Positions 4,860 through 13,098 of a DNA stretch of 16,200 nucleotides are shown piece by piece. The DNA is from an uncultured Prevotella sp. GTDB taxonomy: Bacteria; Bacteroidota; Bacteroidia; Bacteroidales; Bacteroidaceae. A model generated the notes under the pieces. That model was given only the letters and a program-made list of their open reading frames with translations, was not told the DNA's origin and did not search any database. The stretch lies in assembly GCA_937877595.1 (NCBI GenBank), contig CALFIY010000063.1, positions 1-16,200 of the forward strand, in the 5' to 3' direction. The translations under genes and the position numbers were made by a program. Within the stretch, counting starts at the first letter, position 1; each line of letters begins with the position of its first letter.

Positions 4860-7007
4860 ATGAACCTAAAGCCAGGGAAGCGCCTGTCAATGCGTAGCAT
4901 GATGACTGTTGTGGCGACAGCGATGTCGCTCGCAGCGTATGCAGGTACCGACGACATTATACGCGCCTTCGACTTTGAACACATGCTGGTCTACTTTGTG
5001 GCAGCGGTGTTTATTGGTGTTTTTGTGCTCCTCTTCTACAATAGGCTTTACATCTATCGCGAGCAGCAGGCTGCCATAGAGAGCAAAAGCCAGAACGGAC
5101 GGCTGGCGCTGGTGCTGCAGACAGGAAAACTGCAACTGTGGATCTACGACATTGCCACGCGCCATTACACCATACTCAGAAACGGTTCGGAGCAGAGCAG
5201 GGAATATAACCCCGTGGAATTCTCGGAGTTCTACGAGCGCGACAGTTTTGAGAACATGCGCAAACTCGTGTTCGATATCTGTGAGGGTAAGCGCCTCTCG
5301 GCCACCGTCACACTGAACGGATGTCCCGATGCTGCTGGCAACATGGCGACTTACGAGATGAACCTCTCCATAGCGCGGCGCGACATTAAGGGACGTCCCA
5401 CGAGCATACTTGGTGTGCAGCGCGACGTGACCGACGAAGTCAGGCGCAAGCAGCATGTCAACCAGTTGCTCATGCGCTATCATACGCTGTTCTCTTCGTC
5501 GATGGTAGACGTAATTTTCTACGATGCCAACGGCGTGCTGCGCGAAATCAACGAGAAGGCATGTCAGACCTTCGGTGTCAAGAACCGTCAGCAACTGCTG
5601 AGAGACAAGTTCATGCTGCAGAACAATCCTGTGTTCAGCAACATCGACATGGAACACCTGGAAGATACTCGCACCACGGCCATTGTCGACTTCTCGACGC
5701 TCACCGACGAAAGATACAGGCTCGATGAGTTTGGCCTTAAGGGCAAGATATATTACGAGAGTTCCATCAATCCTATTCGCAACAGCGAGGGAAAACTGGA
5801 GGGCATCTACATGGTAGGGCGCAACGTGACGGAAATGGTTGACTCGTTCCATCACCAGCAGGAGGGAACGCTCGAACTGCAGGAGGCAACGCGCAGCATA
5901 CAGGAATATAACGACAAGACAAACTTTGCGCTCAGGATAAGTAACGTAAGACTCGTCAATTACTATCCCGACAGGTTCACCCTCGAAGTTTCCGACACGA
6001 TAGGCAAGAAGCATTTCGGACTGTCGCAGTTGCGCTGCATACGACTCGCGTCGCCGCGCTACCAGCGTGCTGTGTCGAGCGTGCTCAACCGCATGGACCA
6101 TCGCGTGACGCGCCCAATAGAGCAGACCTTCGAGACAGAGTTCCACGACGAGCAGGGCCGACAGATATGGCTGCTGTTCAATATGGTGCCTATGTTCGAC
6201 GAGCAGGGCAACGTTGAGCGATACTTCGGTATGTGTCGCAACGTGACTGACATGGTGGAGACAGAACGGCGTTTGGCCGTGGAGAAGAAGAAGGCGCAAG
6301 AGACAGAACTGCTCAAGCAGTCGTTCCTGACCAACATGAGTTATGAGATACGCACACCGCTGAACACTGTGGTGGGATTTGCCGAACTCTTCGAGCAGGA
6401 GCACGACGAGGCCGACGAACCTGTCTTCGTGGAGGAGATAAAGCGCAACAGCAACTCGCTGCTGCGACTGGTTAACGACATTCTCTTCATCTCGCGGCTC
6501 GATGCCAACATGATAGAGTTCGACAAACAGTTTGTCGACTTTGCCATGATTTTCGACAGCCACTGCCAGATGGGCTGGACAAGCATCAATCCCAATGTAA
6601 AGACCGTGGTGGAGAATCCCTTCGAGCATATCATGGTGGAGGTGGATGCCTCCAATCTCGGCAAGGTGATAGAAAAACTATGTAACAATGCCGCCCGCAC
6701 TACCACGGAGGGCATGGTGAGGGCAAAATACGAATACAGCCAGGGCAGACTCCTGATAAGCGTGGAAGACACTGGCCGTGGCATCGACGAGAAAACACTG
6801 CCACATGTCTTCGACCGCTTTGTGAGAAACAGCGACGAGGAACTCTGCGGCACAGGGCTCGACCTGCCTATCGTGCAGTCGCTGGTGCAGCAGATGGGAG
6901 GCACAATAGAGATACAGTCGGAACTGAACAAGGGTACGGTGGCATGGGTGGAAATGCCATGCGAGATGCAGATGTCAGAACGCAAGGTAGAAATGCCTGT
7001 GCAATAG
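4860..7007 (+). CDS. PAS-domain histidine kinase homologue lacking the phospho-accepting histidine
   Basis: The 715-residue membrane protein has hydrophobic segments at about 14-29 and 42-60. Three PAS-like regions follow (about 80-195, 205-325 and 355-465), the latter two ending in the RNVTEMVDSF and CRNVTDMVE motifs that link to a signalling helix. The dimerisation helix at about 488-505 reads NMSYEIRTPL, where family members have H before EIRTPL; Tyr495 (codon TAT at 6342-6344) replaces it. The ATPase domain keeps the N box (NNAARTT), the G1 box (DTGRGI) and the F box (FDRF), but the G2 box is GTGLDLPIV instead of GTGLGLSIV. Normal autophosphorylation on His is therefore not expected. The ATG at 4860 was chosen because the upstream GTG at 4815 lies inside the terminator. 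An intact paralogue follows 90 bases downstream. There is no receiver domain or response regulator nearby. Confidence 0.88.
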   Translation: MNLKPGKRLSMRSMMTVVATAMSLAAYAGTDDIIRAFDFEHMLVYFVAAVFIGVFVLLFYNRLYIYREQQAAIESKSQNGRLALVLQTGKLQLWIYDIATRHYTILRNGSEQSREYNPVEFSEFYERDSFENMRKLVFDICEGKRLSATVTLNGCPDAAGNMATYEMNLSIARRDIKGRPTSILGVQRDVTDEVRRKQHVNQLLMRYHTLFSSSMVDVIFYDANGVLREINEKACQTFGVKNRQQLLRDKFMLQNNPVFSNIDMEHLEDTRTTAIVDFSTLTDERYRLDEFGLKGKIYYESSINPIRNSEGKLEGIYMVGRNVTEMVDSFHHQQEGTLELQEATRSIQEYNDKTNFALRISNVRLVNYYPDRFTLEVSDTIGKKHFGLSQLRCIRLASPRYQRAVSSVLNRMDHRVTRPIEQTFETEFHDEQGRQIWLLFNMVPMFDEQGNVERYFGMCRNVTDMVETERRLAVEKKKAQETELLKQSFLTNMSYEIRTPLNTVVGFAELFEQEHDEADEPVFVEEIKRNSNSLLRLVNDILFISRLDANMIEFDKQFVDFAMIFDSHCQMGWTSINPNVKTVVENPFEHIMVEVDASNLGKVIEKLCNNAARTTTEGMVRAKYEYSQGRLLISVEDTGRGIDEKTLPHVFDRFVRNSDEELCGTGLDLPIVQSLVQQMGGTIEIQSELNKGTVAWVEMPCEMQMSERKVEMPVQ

Positions 7008-7097
7008 CAGGCTGGCCCAATATGGAGAGAAACAAACAGCAGACAGCATAATTAGGATTACTTCACCTATTATAATTAATACGCGCGCGCGAGGAAT

Positions 7098-9113
7098 ATG
7101 TCAACGATGCTATACATACACACACTGCTCGCAGCAGAGGCAATGCAGATGCTGCCGGCACTGCTTACCACACTGATTATGGCGCTCTTCGTCATAGTGC
7201 TGGTGATGAATCGCATCATAGCGCGGCGTGTGAAAGAGCGTATCAGGAGCATACGCTTCACCACGGAGGTGATGAAGAAAGCCTTGAAAATCAGCGACGA
7301 CAATGTCGCAAGGTGTGACGTCCGCACGCACCACATCAGCAAACTTTACGGTCATATTTTGCCTGACGAGGGTATCTCGCTTGAAGATTGGGAAGGACAT
7401 ATCCATCCCGACGACGTGGAAGAGGTGAAACTCATCATCGCTGGCCTGCTTGACGGCACCACGCCGACAGCAGAGTACAGTTACAGGTGGAATTACGAGT
7501 ATGGCGGCGGAAAACCAAGGTGGGGATACCTCAGAACAAGGAGCGTTGTGGAATTCAGACCCGGCACAAAGATTCCTGTAAGCGTCATTAGCACTTTAAC
7601 CGACGAGGCTCGCCTCAGAGAACAGACCGATGAAGAGCGCGACATGACGGAGCGCTACCAGACAATCTTTGAAAACTCCATCGTTGGACAGTCGTTCTAC
7701 ACACCCGACGGCTGGCTGGTAAATTCCAATGCTGAAATGCGCAAGATTTGCCATTTCGACAGCGTGGAGGGCGATGAGTTCTTCTCTAATGCTAACCTTT
7801 TTGAGACACCGCCGTTCAACGAAGTGCTTAACCGCAACAACGTAGAGGAATTCTGGGTATGTTCGCAGAGCATTATACCAGAGCGCGACATGCGCGAACA
7901 TCTTGAGATACGTCTGCGCCCGATACGCGACGATGTCGGCAAACTTGTATACATTTCTGTTACGGCTCGCAACATTACCGGTGAGCGTGAGATGTATCTG
8001 CAGGCCAAGCGCAACGACATAGAATTGCGCAAGGCAAATGCAGAGATACAGCGCTACGAGGAAGAACTGCGCTATCTGATGGAGACGTGCAACATGTACA
8101 TTTTGTCATCCGACCAGAAGACGGAGACCCTTACGGTCTCGCGCTCCCTGAAAAACATGTATACCATCTCGTTTGAAGACCACCTGAAAATGGTGGCCGA
8201 GGAAGATAGGCAGAAAACCTATGAAACGCTCCACATGAAATGGAAGGAGCCGTTCACGTTTACATGCAACATGATGCGTACAAGCACAAATCCGGAGCGG
8301 CAGTGCTTTATCATGTCGTGTATGCCGACTTTCGACGAGCAAGGCAACGTGACCGGTCATTTCGGAGTGGCGCGCAATATCACCCAGTTCGTAGAGCGCC
8401 AGGAACAACTGAAGCAGGAGACAGAGCGTGCCAACGACTCCGGACGGCAGAAGAGCGTGTTCCTTGCAAATATGACTCACGAAATCCGCACGCCGCTCAA
8501 TGCCATTGTCGGTTTCTCCGATTTGCTGCACTCCATAGACGGCGCGGACGAGAGACGCGAAATGATACGCATCATTCACAACAACTGCGACATGCTGCTG
8601 CGCCTTATCAACGATATCCTCGTGCTCTCCAACATGGATGCCAACGCTATGCAGATAGTTCCGGAGAACATTGATTTTGCCAAGGAGTTCAACGACATTT
8701 GCCAATCGCTGTCGCAGAGAGTGAGCGAGCCTGCCGTGGAATTCCTTGTAGACAATCCCATGGAGTCGCTGCCTGTCAGCATCGACAACGGAAGGATAGA
8801 ACAGGTGATAACAAACTTCGTTACGAATGCCGTGAAATATACGCAGCAGGGCCATATACGCGTGGGATACCGCTTGGAGGAACGCAAAGGAAACCGTGCG
8901 CTCTATGTATACTGCGAAGACACTGGCACGGGCATTCCCAGCGACCAGTTGCAGAAAGTTTTTGAGCGCTTTGTGAAACTCAACGACTTCATTCAGGGCA
9001 CTGGTCTCGGCCTTTCCATCTGCAAGGCCATCGTTGAGAAATGCGGCGGCGAAATCGGTGTAGAGAGCGAAGTGGGCAAGGGTTCCACATTCTGGTTCTG
9101 GATACCAGTGTAA
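7098..9113 (+). CDS. PAS-domain sensor histidine kinase (intact)
   Basis: A 671-residue membrane sensor kinase with one hydrophobic segment at about 19-41 and a short extracytoplasmic N-terminus. PAS-like regions lie at about 60-170, 185-295 and 325-430; the latter two end in ARNITGE and ARNITQFVE. The H box NMTHEIRTPL carries His461, followed by an N box (FVTNAVKYT), G1 (DTGTGI), F box (FERFVK) and G2 (GTGLGLSIC), all canonical. It shares layout and local wording (FDEQGNV before the last PAS motif) with the upstream degenerate kinase, so the pair probably arose by duplication. No receiver domain is fused and no response regulator is adjacent, so the partner is encoded elsewhere. The ligand is unknown. 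No promoter was found in the 90-base gap, so cotranscription with the upstream gene is likely. Confidence 0.92.
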   Translation: MSTMLYIHTLLAAEAMQMLPALLTTLIMALFVIVLVMNRIIARRVKERIRSIRFTTEVMKKALKISDDNVARCDVRTHHISKLYGHILPDEGISLEDWEGHIHPDDVEEVKLIIAGLLDGTTPTAEYSYRWNYEYGGGKPRWGYLRTRSVVEFRPGTKIPVSVISTLTDEARLREQTDEERDMTERYQTIFENSIVGQSFYTPDGWLVNSNAEMRKICHFDSVEGDEFFSNANLFETPPFNEVLNRNNVEEFWVCSQSIIPERDMREHLEIRLRPIRDDVGKLVYISVTARNITGEREMYLQAKRNDIELRKANAEIQRYEEELRYLMETCNMYILSSDQKTETLTVSRSLKNMYTISFEDHLKMVAEEDRQKTYETLHMKWKEPFTFTCNMMRTSTNPERQCFIMSCMPTFDEQGNVTGHFGVARNITQFVERQEQLKQETERANDSGRQKSVFLANMTHEIRTPLNAIVGFSDLLHSIDGADERREMIRIIHNNCDMLLRLINDILVLSNMDANAMQIVPENIDFAKEFNDICQSLSQRVSEPAVEFLVDNPMESLPVSIDNGRIEQVITNFVTNAVKYTQQGHIRVGYRLEERKGNRALYVYCEDTGTGIPSDQLQKVFERFVKLNDFIQGTGLGLSICKAIVEKCGGEIGVESEVGKGSTFWFWIPV

Positions 9114-9152
9114 ATGTTTTGAAAATATTGTATTCAGCAAACATAGGAAATA

Positions 9153-10466
9153 ATGAGCAATTTAGTAGCAATAGTAGGTCGGCCGAATGTAGGAAAATCT
9201 ACACTCTTCAACCGGCTGACAAATACCCGCCATGCCATCGTGAGCGACGAGGCAGGCACTACGCGTGACCGCCAGTACGGAAAATGCGAATGGAACGGCA
9301 GGGAGTTCTCCGTGGTCGACACAGGAGGATGGGTGGTGAACAGCGACGACGTTTTCGAGGAGGAGATACGCAAGCAGGTGATGGTGACAACAGAAGAGGC
9401 CGACCTGGTGCTCTTTCTTGTCGACATACAAAACGGCATGACCGACCTCGATATGGATGTGGCCAACATACTGCGACGCGCCAAACTACCAGTGGTGCTC
9501 GTAGCAAACAAGGCAGACGACGGCAAGCATCTCTACGACCAGTATGAATTCTACCGGCTTGGCCTTGGCGACCCGTTCCCCGTCAGCGCAGCCACGGGAA
9601 GTGGCACTGGCGATCTGCTCGATTACGTCGTAGGCCGACTGAAAACCGACGAGATAGACGACATGGAAGACGGCACGCCGCGATTTGCCGTTGTGGGGCG
9701 ACCCAATGCAGGCAAGTCGAGCATCATCAACGCTTTCATAGGCGAAGACCGCAATATCGTGACTGACATTGCAGGTACCACGCGCGACTCCATCTACACT
9801 AAATACGACAAGTTCGGCTTTGACTTCTACCTCGTGGATACTGCCGGAATACGCCGCAAGAACAAGGTTACTGAAGACCTGGAGTTCTACAGCGTCATGC
9901 GTTCCATCCGCGCCATTGAGAACAGCGATGTCTGCATCCTCATGCTCGACGCTACGCGAGGCATTGAGGCACAGGACATGAATATCTTCCAACTCATCCA
10001 GAAGAACAACAAGAGTCTTGTGGTTGTCGTCAACAAATGGGACATCGTGGAAGACAAGTCGCAGATTGCCATCAAGACTTTTGAGAACGCCATCCGCGAG
10101 CGCATGGCCCCGTTCGTCGATTTTCCCATCATCTTTGCTTCGGCAGTAACAAAGCAGCGCATCTTCAAGGTGCTCGAAACAGCAAAGCAGGTATATCTGA
10201 ACCGTACGATAAAGATCGGTACATCGAAACTCAACGAGATAATGCTGCCGCTGATAGAGGCTACGCCGCCGCCAAGCATCAAGGGAAAGTATATAAAAAT
10301 AAAATATGTGAGCCAGGTGCCCGACACAAAGATACCAACCTTTGTATTCTATGCCAATCTGCCGCAGTACGTGAAGGAACCTTACAAGCGTTTCCTTGAG
10401 AATAAGTTGCGCGAGCACTGGACACTGACGGGAACGCCCATCAACGTCTTCGTAAGACAGAAGTAA
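9153..10466 (+). CDS. der: Ribosome biogenesis GTPase Der (EngA)
   Basis: Der is an essential GTPase with two tandem G domains that assists 50S subunit assembly. In 437 residues, domain 1 has GRPNVGKS (9-16), DEAGTTRD, DTGGW (57-60) and NKAD (119-122). Domain 2 has GRPNAGKS (182-189), DIAGTTRD, DTAGI and NKWD (294-297). The C-terminal KH-like domain, from about 345, ends with the usual TGTPINVFVRQK. All motifs are intact and the length is normal. It begins 39 bases after the second kinase with no visible promoter between, so it may be read from the kinase transcript. That would be unusual for an essential housekeeping gene. Confidence 0.97.
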   Translation: MSNLVAIVGRPNVGKSTLFNRLTNTRHAIVSDEAGTTRDRQYGKCEWNGREFSVVDTGGWVVNSDDVFEEEIRKQVMVTTEEADLVLFLVDIQNGMTDLDMDVANILRRAKLPVVLVANKADDGKHLYDQYEFYRLGLGDPFPVSAATGSGTGDLLDYVVGRLKTDEIDDMEDGTPRFAVVGRPNAGKSSIINAFIGEDRNIVTDIAGTTRDSIYTKYDKFGFDFYLVDTAGIRRKNKVTEDLEFYSVMRSIRAIENSDVCILMLDATRGIEAQDMNIFQLIQKNNKSLVVVVNKWDIVEDKSQIAIKTFENAIRERMAPFVDFPIIFASAVTKQRIFKVLETAKQVYLNRTIKIGTSKLNEIMLPLIEATPPPSIKGKYIKIKYVSQVPDTKIPTFVFYANLPQYVKEPYKRFLENKLREHWTLTGTPINVFVRQK

Positions 10467-10471
10467 CTTTG
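10464..10471 (+). promoter_or_regulatory. Possible -7 element overlapping the der stop
   Basis: TAACTTTG followed by C matches TAnnTTTG and uses the der stop codon TAA as its first three bases. It could start a transcript for the small ORF and lipoprotein downstream. No clear -33 TTTG lies 19-21 bases upstream, so this may be chance. Confidence 0.35.
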
Positions 10472-10580
10472 CCATGCCTGCCGTGATGGCTGTAGTGCTG
10501 TTTGCAAACAAGATGCTGGCGCCGGCCTATCCCGTAGAGGTGAGATAACATGGCGCCGCGTGCTGCCGTGGATACATATT

Positions 10581-10691
10581 ATGAAGAAGAAAGTATTTAT
10601 CAAGGTGAGTGGTGGAGTGACAGTTGTTGACAGAACTACACTGGTAGACCAGAGCGAGGCAGAAGCAGGAGAATGGATGTATGAGGAATAG
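10581..10691 (+). CDS. Possible small protein, 36 aa
   Basis: A short ATG frame encodes 36 residues, beginning MKKKVFIKVSGGVTVVDRTT and ending with an acidic stretch rich in Glu and Ala (EAEAGEWMYEE). The basic start, alternating hydrophobic strand-like centre and acidic tail look protein-like rather than random. Its stop lies inside the next gene, overlapping the lipoprotein start by 11 bases, an arrangement typical of translational coupling. It fills part of an otherwise empty 214-base gap after der. I do not recognise a family. An overlapping 26-codon frame from 10550 is the competing reading and looks less convincing. Confidence 0.45.
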   Translation: MKKKVFIKVSGGVTVVDRTTLVDQSEAEAGEWMYEE

Positions 10692-11124
10692 AATACTGAC
10701 TAATGGAACCATGCATTGTGCGGCAGTCTGCTGCACAATGCTATTTCTTTTGCTGACAGCATGTTCGCAGAAGGAAGCAGCCGACAATGCTGCCCAGCAG
10801 GCAGCGCGCGACTACTATTCGCTGTTGCTCGACGAACACGGCGTGGAGGATTTTGTGGAAGGGATTTGTGTGGCCGACTCCCTGCCTGACGGCTATCGGG
10901 AACAGTTGCTCGTTGCAGTGCAACAGCACATAAGCAATATCGAACAGCAGCACGGCGGACTGAATGGTGTCGTGCTAAGCGAGACACCACAGCATGCTGA
11001 CAGCAGAACGGGTGTGGTGGATGCTTTTATCACACTGCAGTTTGCCGACTCCACGCAGGAGGAGATAGTGGTGCCTATGACTAAGAGGGGAGAGAAGTGG
11101 CTTATGTACTACTCTGGGTTGTAG
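10681..11124 (+). CDS. Small lipoprotein, possibly NTF2-like (DUF4878-like)
   Basis: A 147-residue exported lipoprotein. A hydrophobic stretch at 13-27 ends in the lipobox LTAC, with Cys28 as the lipid-modified residue, and the mature part starts SQKEAAD. A helical region (AAQQAARDYYSLLLDEHGVEDF) is followed by charged helices and a strand-rich end (VVDAFITLQF, EEIVVPMTKRGEKWLMYYSGL). This order and the closing WLMYYSGL resemble small NTF2-fold lipoproteins such as DUF4878, but I cannot confirm that. The ATG at 10681 overlaps the 36-residue ORF; an internal ATG at 10711 would also give a usable signal peptide. Its stop overlaps the era stop by 16 bases, tail to tail. Confidence 0.8.
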   Translation: MRNRILTNGTMHCAAVCCTMLFLLLTACSQKEAADNAAQQAARDYYSLLLDEHGVEDFVEGICVADSLPDGYREQLLVAVQQHISNIEQQHGGLNGVVLSETPQHADSRTGVVDAFITLQFADSTQEEIVVPMTKRGEKWLMYYSGL

Positions 11125-12074
11125 CCGAAACTGTCTAACTCGCGCTGTGACGAACGCCAGTCGCGGTCTACCTTCACAAAGGTTTCAAGGAAGATTGGCT
11201 TGCCGAAAAAGCGCTCCAGCGACTTACGCGCTTCCGTGGAAACACGCTTTAGGGCTATGCCCTGATGGCCTATGATGATGCCTTTTTGCGACTCACGCTC
11301 TACGTAAATCACGGCGCTGATACGGATGTTGCGCTCAGACTCCTTGAACTGTTCTACGCTGACTTCTACGGCGTAAGGAATTTCCTTGTCGTAGTAAAGC
11401 AGTATCTTTTCGCGTATTATTTCCGACACAAAGAAGCGTGCCGGTTTGTCGGTAAGTTGGTCTTTATCGAAGAAAGCAGGACTTTCGGGAAGTAACTCGC
11501 CAATGCGTCGCAGCAGCATATCGATGCCGAACTTGTTTTTAGCCGATATGGGGAGAATCTCTGCCTTGGGGAGCAGCGTGTGCCACTTATCGACAATCGC
11601 AGACAGCGTCTGTTGAGGGGTGAGCGGTGAATGGTGGGCGGTGATGGGCTTGTCAGAGGAAGAAGTATTCTCTAACCACTTACCGCTTACCTCTGACTTC
11701 TCAAGTTCGTCAATTTTGTTGATAAGCAGTATTACTGGGATGCTCATTTTCTGCACCTTTTCCAGAAAATCCATGTTTTTCTCGGGATTTTCTATCACGT
11801 CGGTGACGTACAGCAACACATCGGCATCCTGTAATGCCGACTCAGAGAAGGCAAGCATCGATTCTTGCAGTTTATAGTTGGGTTTCAAAACTCCAGGAGT
11901 GTCGCTGAATACTATCTGCATGTCGGGCGTGTTGACAATGCCCATTATGCGGTGGCGAGTGGTCTGAGCCTTAAAGGTGGCAATAGAAATACGCTCACCA
12001 ACCAATTGGTTCATGAGCGTACTTTTGCCTACATTCGGATTGCCAACAATGTTTACAAATCCTGCCTTATGCAT
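11109..12074 (-). CDS. era: GTPase Era with an in-frame repeat-derived insert
   Basis: Era binds the 3' end of 16S rRNA and helps 30S maturation. Motifs are GNPNVGKST (11-19), TTRHR, DTPG (58-61), NKID (119-122), SAK (177-179) and the C-terminal KH domain with IIIGHQG (267-272). At 321 residues it is about 25-30 longer than usual. The excess lies between NKID and SAK, roughly residues 126-154, a low-complexity stretch including PITAHHSPLTPQ. The DNA of that stretch is two blocks of heptamer repeats (see 11614-11699). Both flanking domains are intact, so the protein should still function. It is the last gene of the rpsO-DUF177-rpmF-fabH-era operon, 19 bases after fabH, and converges on the lipoprotein gene. 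Confidence 0.95.
   Translation of the reverse strand: MHKAGFVNIVGNPNVGKSTLMNQLVGERISIATFKAQTTRHRIMGIVNTPDMQIVFSDTPGVLKPNYKLQESMLAFSESALQDADVLLYVTDVIENPEKNMDFLEKVQKMSIPVILLINKIDELEKSEVSGKWLENTSSSDKPITAHHSPLTPQQTLSAIVDKWHTLLPKAEILPISAKNKFGIDMLLRRIGELLPESPAFFDKDQLTDKPARFFVSEIIREKILLYYDKEIPYAVEVSVEQFKESERNIRISAVIYVERESQKGIIIGHQGIALKRVSTEARKSLERFFGKPIFLETFVKVDRDWRSSQRELDSFGYNPE
11614..11699. repeat. Inverted heptamer-repeat blocks inside era
   Basis: On the plus strand, five unbroken heptamers run from 11614 to 11648: TGAGGGG, TGAGCGG, TGAATGG, TGGGCGG and TGATGGG. After a 23-base spacer, four more of opposite orientation run from 11672 to 11699: CTAACCA, CTTACCG, CTTACCT and CTGACTT. The second block reversed reads GGTAAGCGGTAAGTGG, close to GGTGAGCGGTGAATGG of the first, so the two form an inverted pair. 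They encode era residues about 126-134 and 143-154. The frame remains open throughout. Confidence 0.8.
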
Positions 12075-12093
12075 TATAATTTTGCATTATGTA

Positions 12094-13098
12094 TTATGCT
12101 TTGCCATCATAAGCCCAGCGGTAATAACTGGCTCCGTGAACGAAACCGGCACCGAAGGCGGTCATTATGATGTTGTCGCCCTTCCTCAGCAGATGCTCAT
12201 TCTCCCATATTGCAAGAGGAATGGTGGCTGCAGAAGTATTACCGAAGTGCTCAATGTTGACCATTACCTGCTCCATGCTAAGTTCCAGACGCTTGGCTAC
12301 AGCCTCAATGATGCGCATGTTAGCCTGATGAGGCACTACCCACTGGATGTTGTCTTTTGTCAAGTTGTTGCGCTCTGCTATAAGTGCACAGTCGTCGCTC
12401 ATATTAGTGACGGCATAGCGGAACACTGTGCGGCCCTCTTGATAGAGGTAGTGCAGACGATGGTCTACGGTAAAGTGGCTTGGCGGACAAACGGAACCGC
12501 CGGCTTTAAGGTGCAGGAAGGGCAGACCCTTGCCGTCGCAGCGGAAGTAACTGTCCATGCAGCCGATGCCTTGCTCTTCTGTGGCTTCAAGCAGCACTGC
12601 TGCTGCTCCGTCGCCAAAGAGCGGACATGTGGCGCGGTCTTTGTAGTCTACAACGCTCGACATCTTGTCGGCTCCTATCACTATTATCTTTTTGTAGCGG
12701 CCGGATTGTATCATGGCGGCGGCTATGTCAAGTGTGTAAAGGAAGCCGCAACAGGCTGCCCAGAAGTCGAAAGCAAAAGCATTCTTCAGTCCCAACTTGC
12801 CAAGAACGATGCTTGCAGTGGAGGGAAACTTGTAGTCGGCTGTGGATGTCGTAACGATAAGCGCATCGATGGTGTCAGGATCTACACCTGTCTTCTGGAT
12901 AAGTTGCTTAGCAGCCTTGCGGGCCATGTAACTTGTTCCGAGACCTTCTTCTGTAAGAATTCGGCGCTCTTTTATTCCTACACGCGTCATAATCCACTCG
13001 TCGTTGGTGTCTACCATGCGCGACAGTTCCTCATTGTTGAGGACATAATCAGGCACGTAGCCACCAACACCAGTGATTATCGCATTGATTTTGCTCAT
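12094..13098 (-). CDS. fabH: 3-oxoacyl-ACP synthase III (FabH)
   Basis: FabH condenses acetyl-CoA or a branched starter acyl-CoA with malonyl-ACP to begin fatty-acid synthesis. In 334 residues, the catalytic triad is Cys116 (in AACCGF), His257 (VPHQAN) and Asn287 (HFGNTSA). The N-terminal IITGVGGYVPDYVLNNEEL and TNDEWIMTRVGI motifs are standard, as is FGDGAAAVLL. The residue after the catalytic Cys is a second Cys rather than the commoner Ala or Ser. The start codon overlaps the rpmF stop by one base (TAATG), which indicates translational coupling. Era follows after 19 bases. The length and all motifs are normal. Confidence 0.96.
   Translation of the reverse strand: MSKINAIITGVGGYVPDYVLNNEELSRMVDTNDEWIMTRVGIKERRILTEEGLGTSYMARKAAKQLIQKTGVDPDTIDALIVTTSTADYKFPSTASIVLGKLGLKNAFAFDFWAACCGFLYTLDIAAAMIQSGRYKKIIVIGADKMSSVVDYKDRATCPLFGDGAAAVLLEATEEQGIGCMDSYFRCDGKGLPFLHLKAGGSVCPPSHFTVDHRLHYLYQEGRTVFRYAVTNMSDDCALIAERNNLTKDNIQWVVPHQANMRIIEAVAKRLELSMEQVMVNIEHFGNTSAATIPLAIWENEHLLRKGDNIIMTAFGAGFVHGASYYRWAYDGKA

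Noticed and set aside
4887..6629. A 580-codon open frame antisense to the first kinase gene
   Set aside because: The kinase frame on the plus strand shows clear domain motifs. The antisense peptide is rich in His, Val and Leu with no recognisable domain, as expected from a GC-biased antisense shadow.
7080..7092. Alternating CG run (also at 1910-1920) as possible Z-DNA or a regulatory site
   Set aside because: Each tract is about ten bases, one is within a coding region, and nothing links them to a function.
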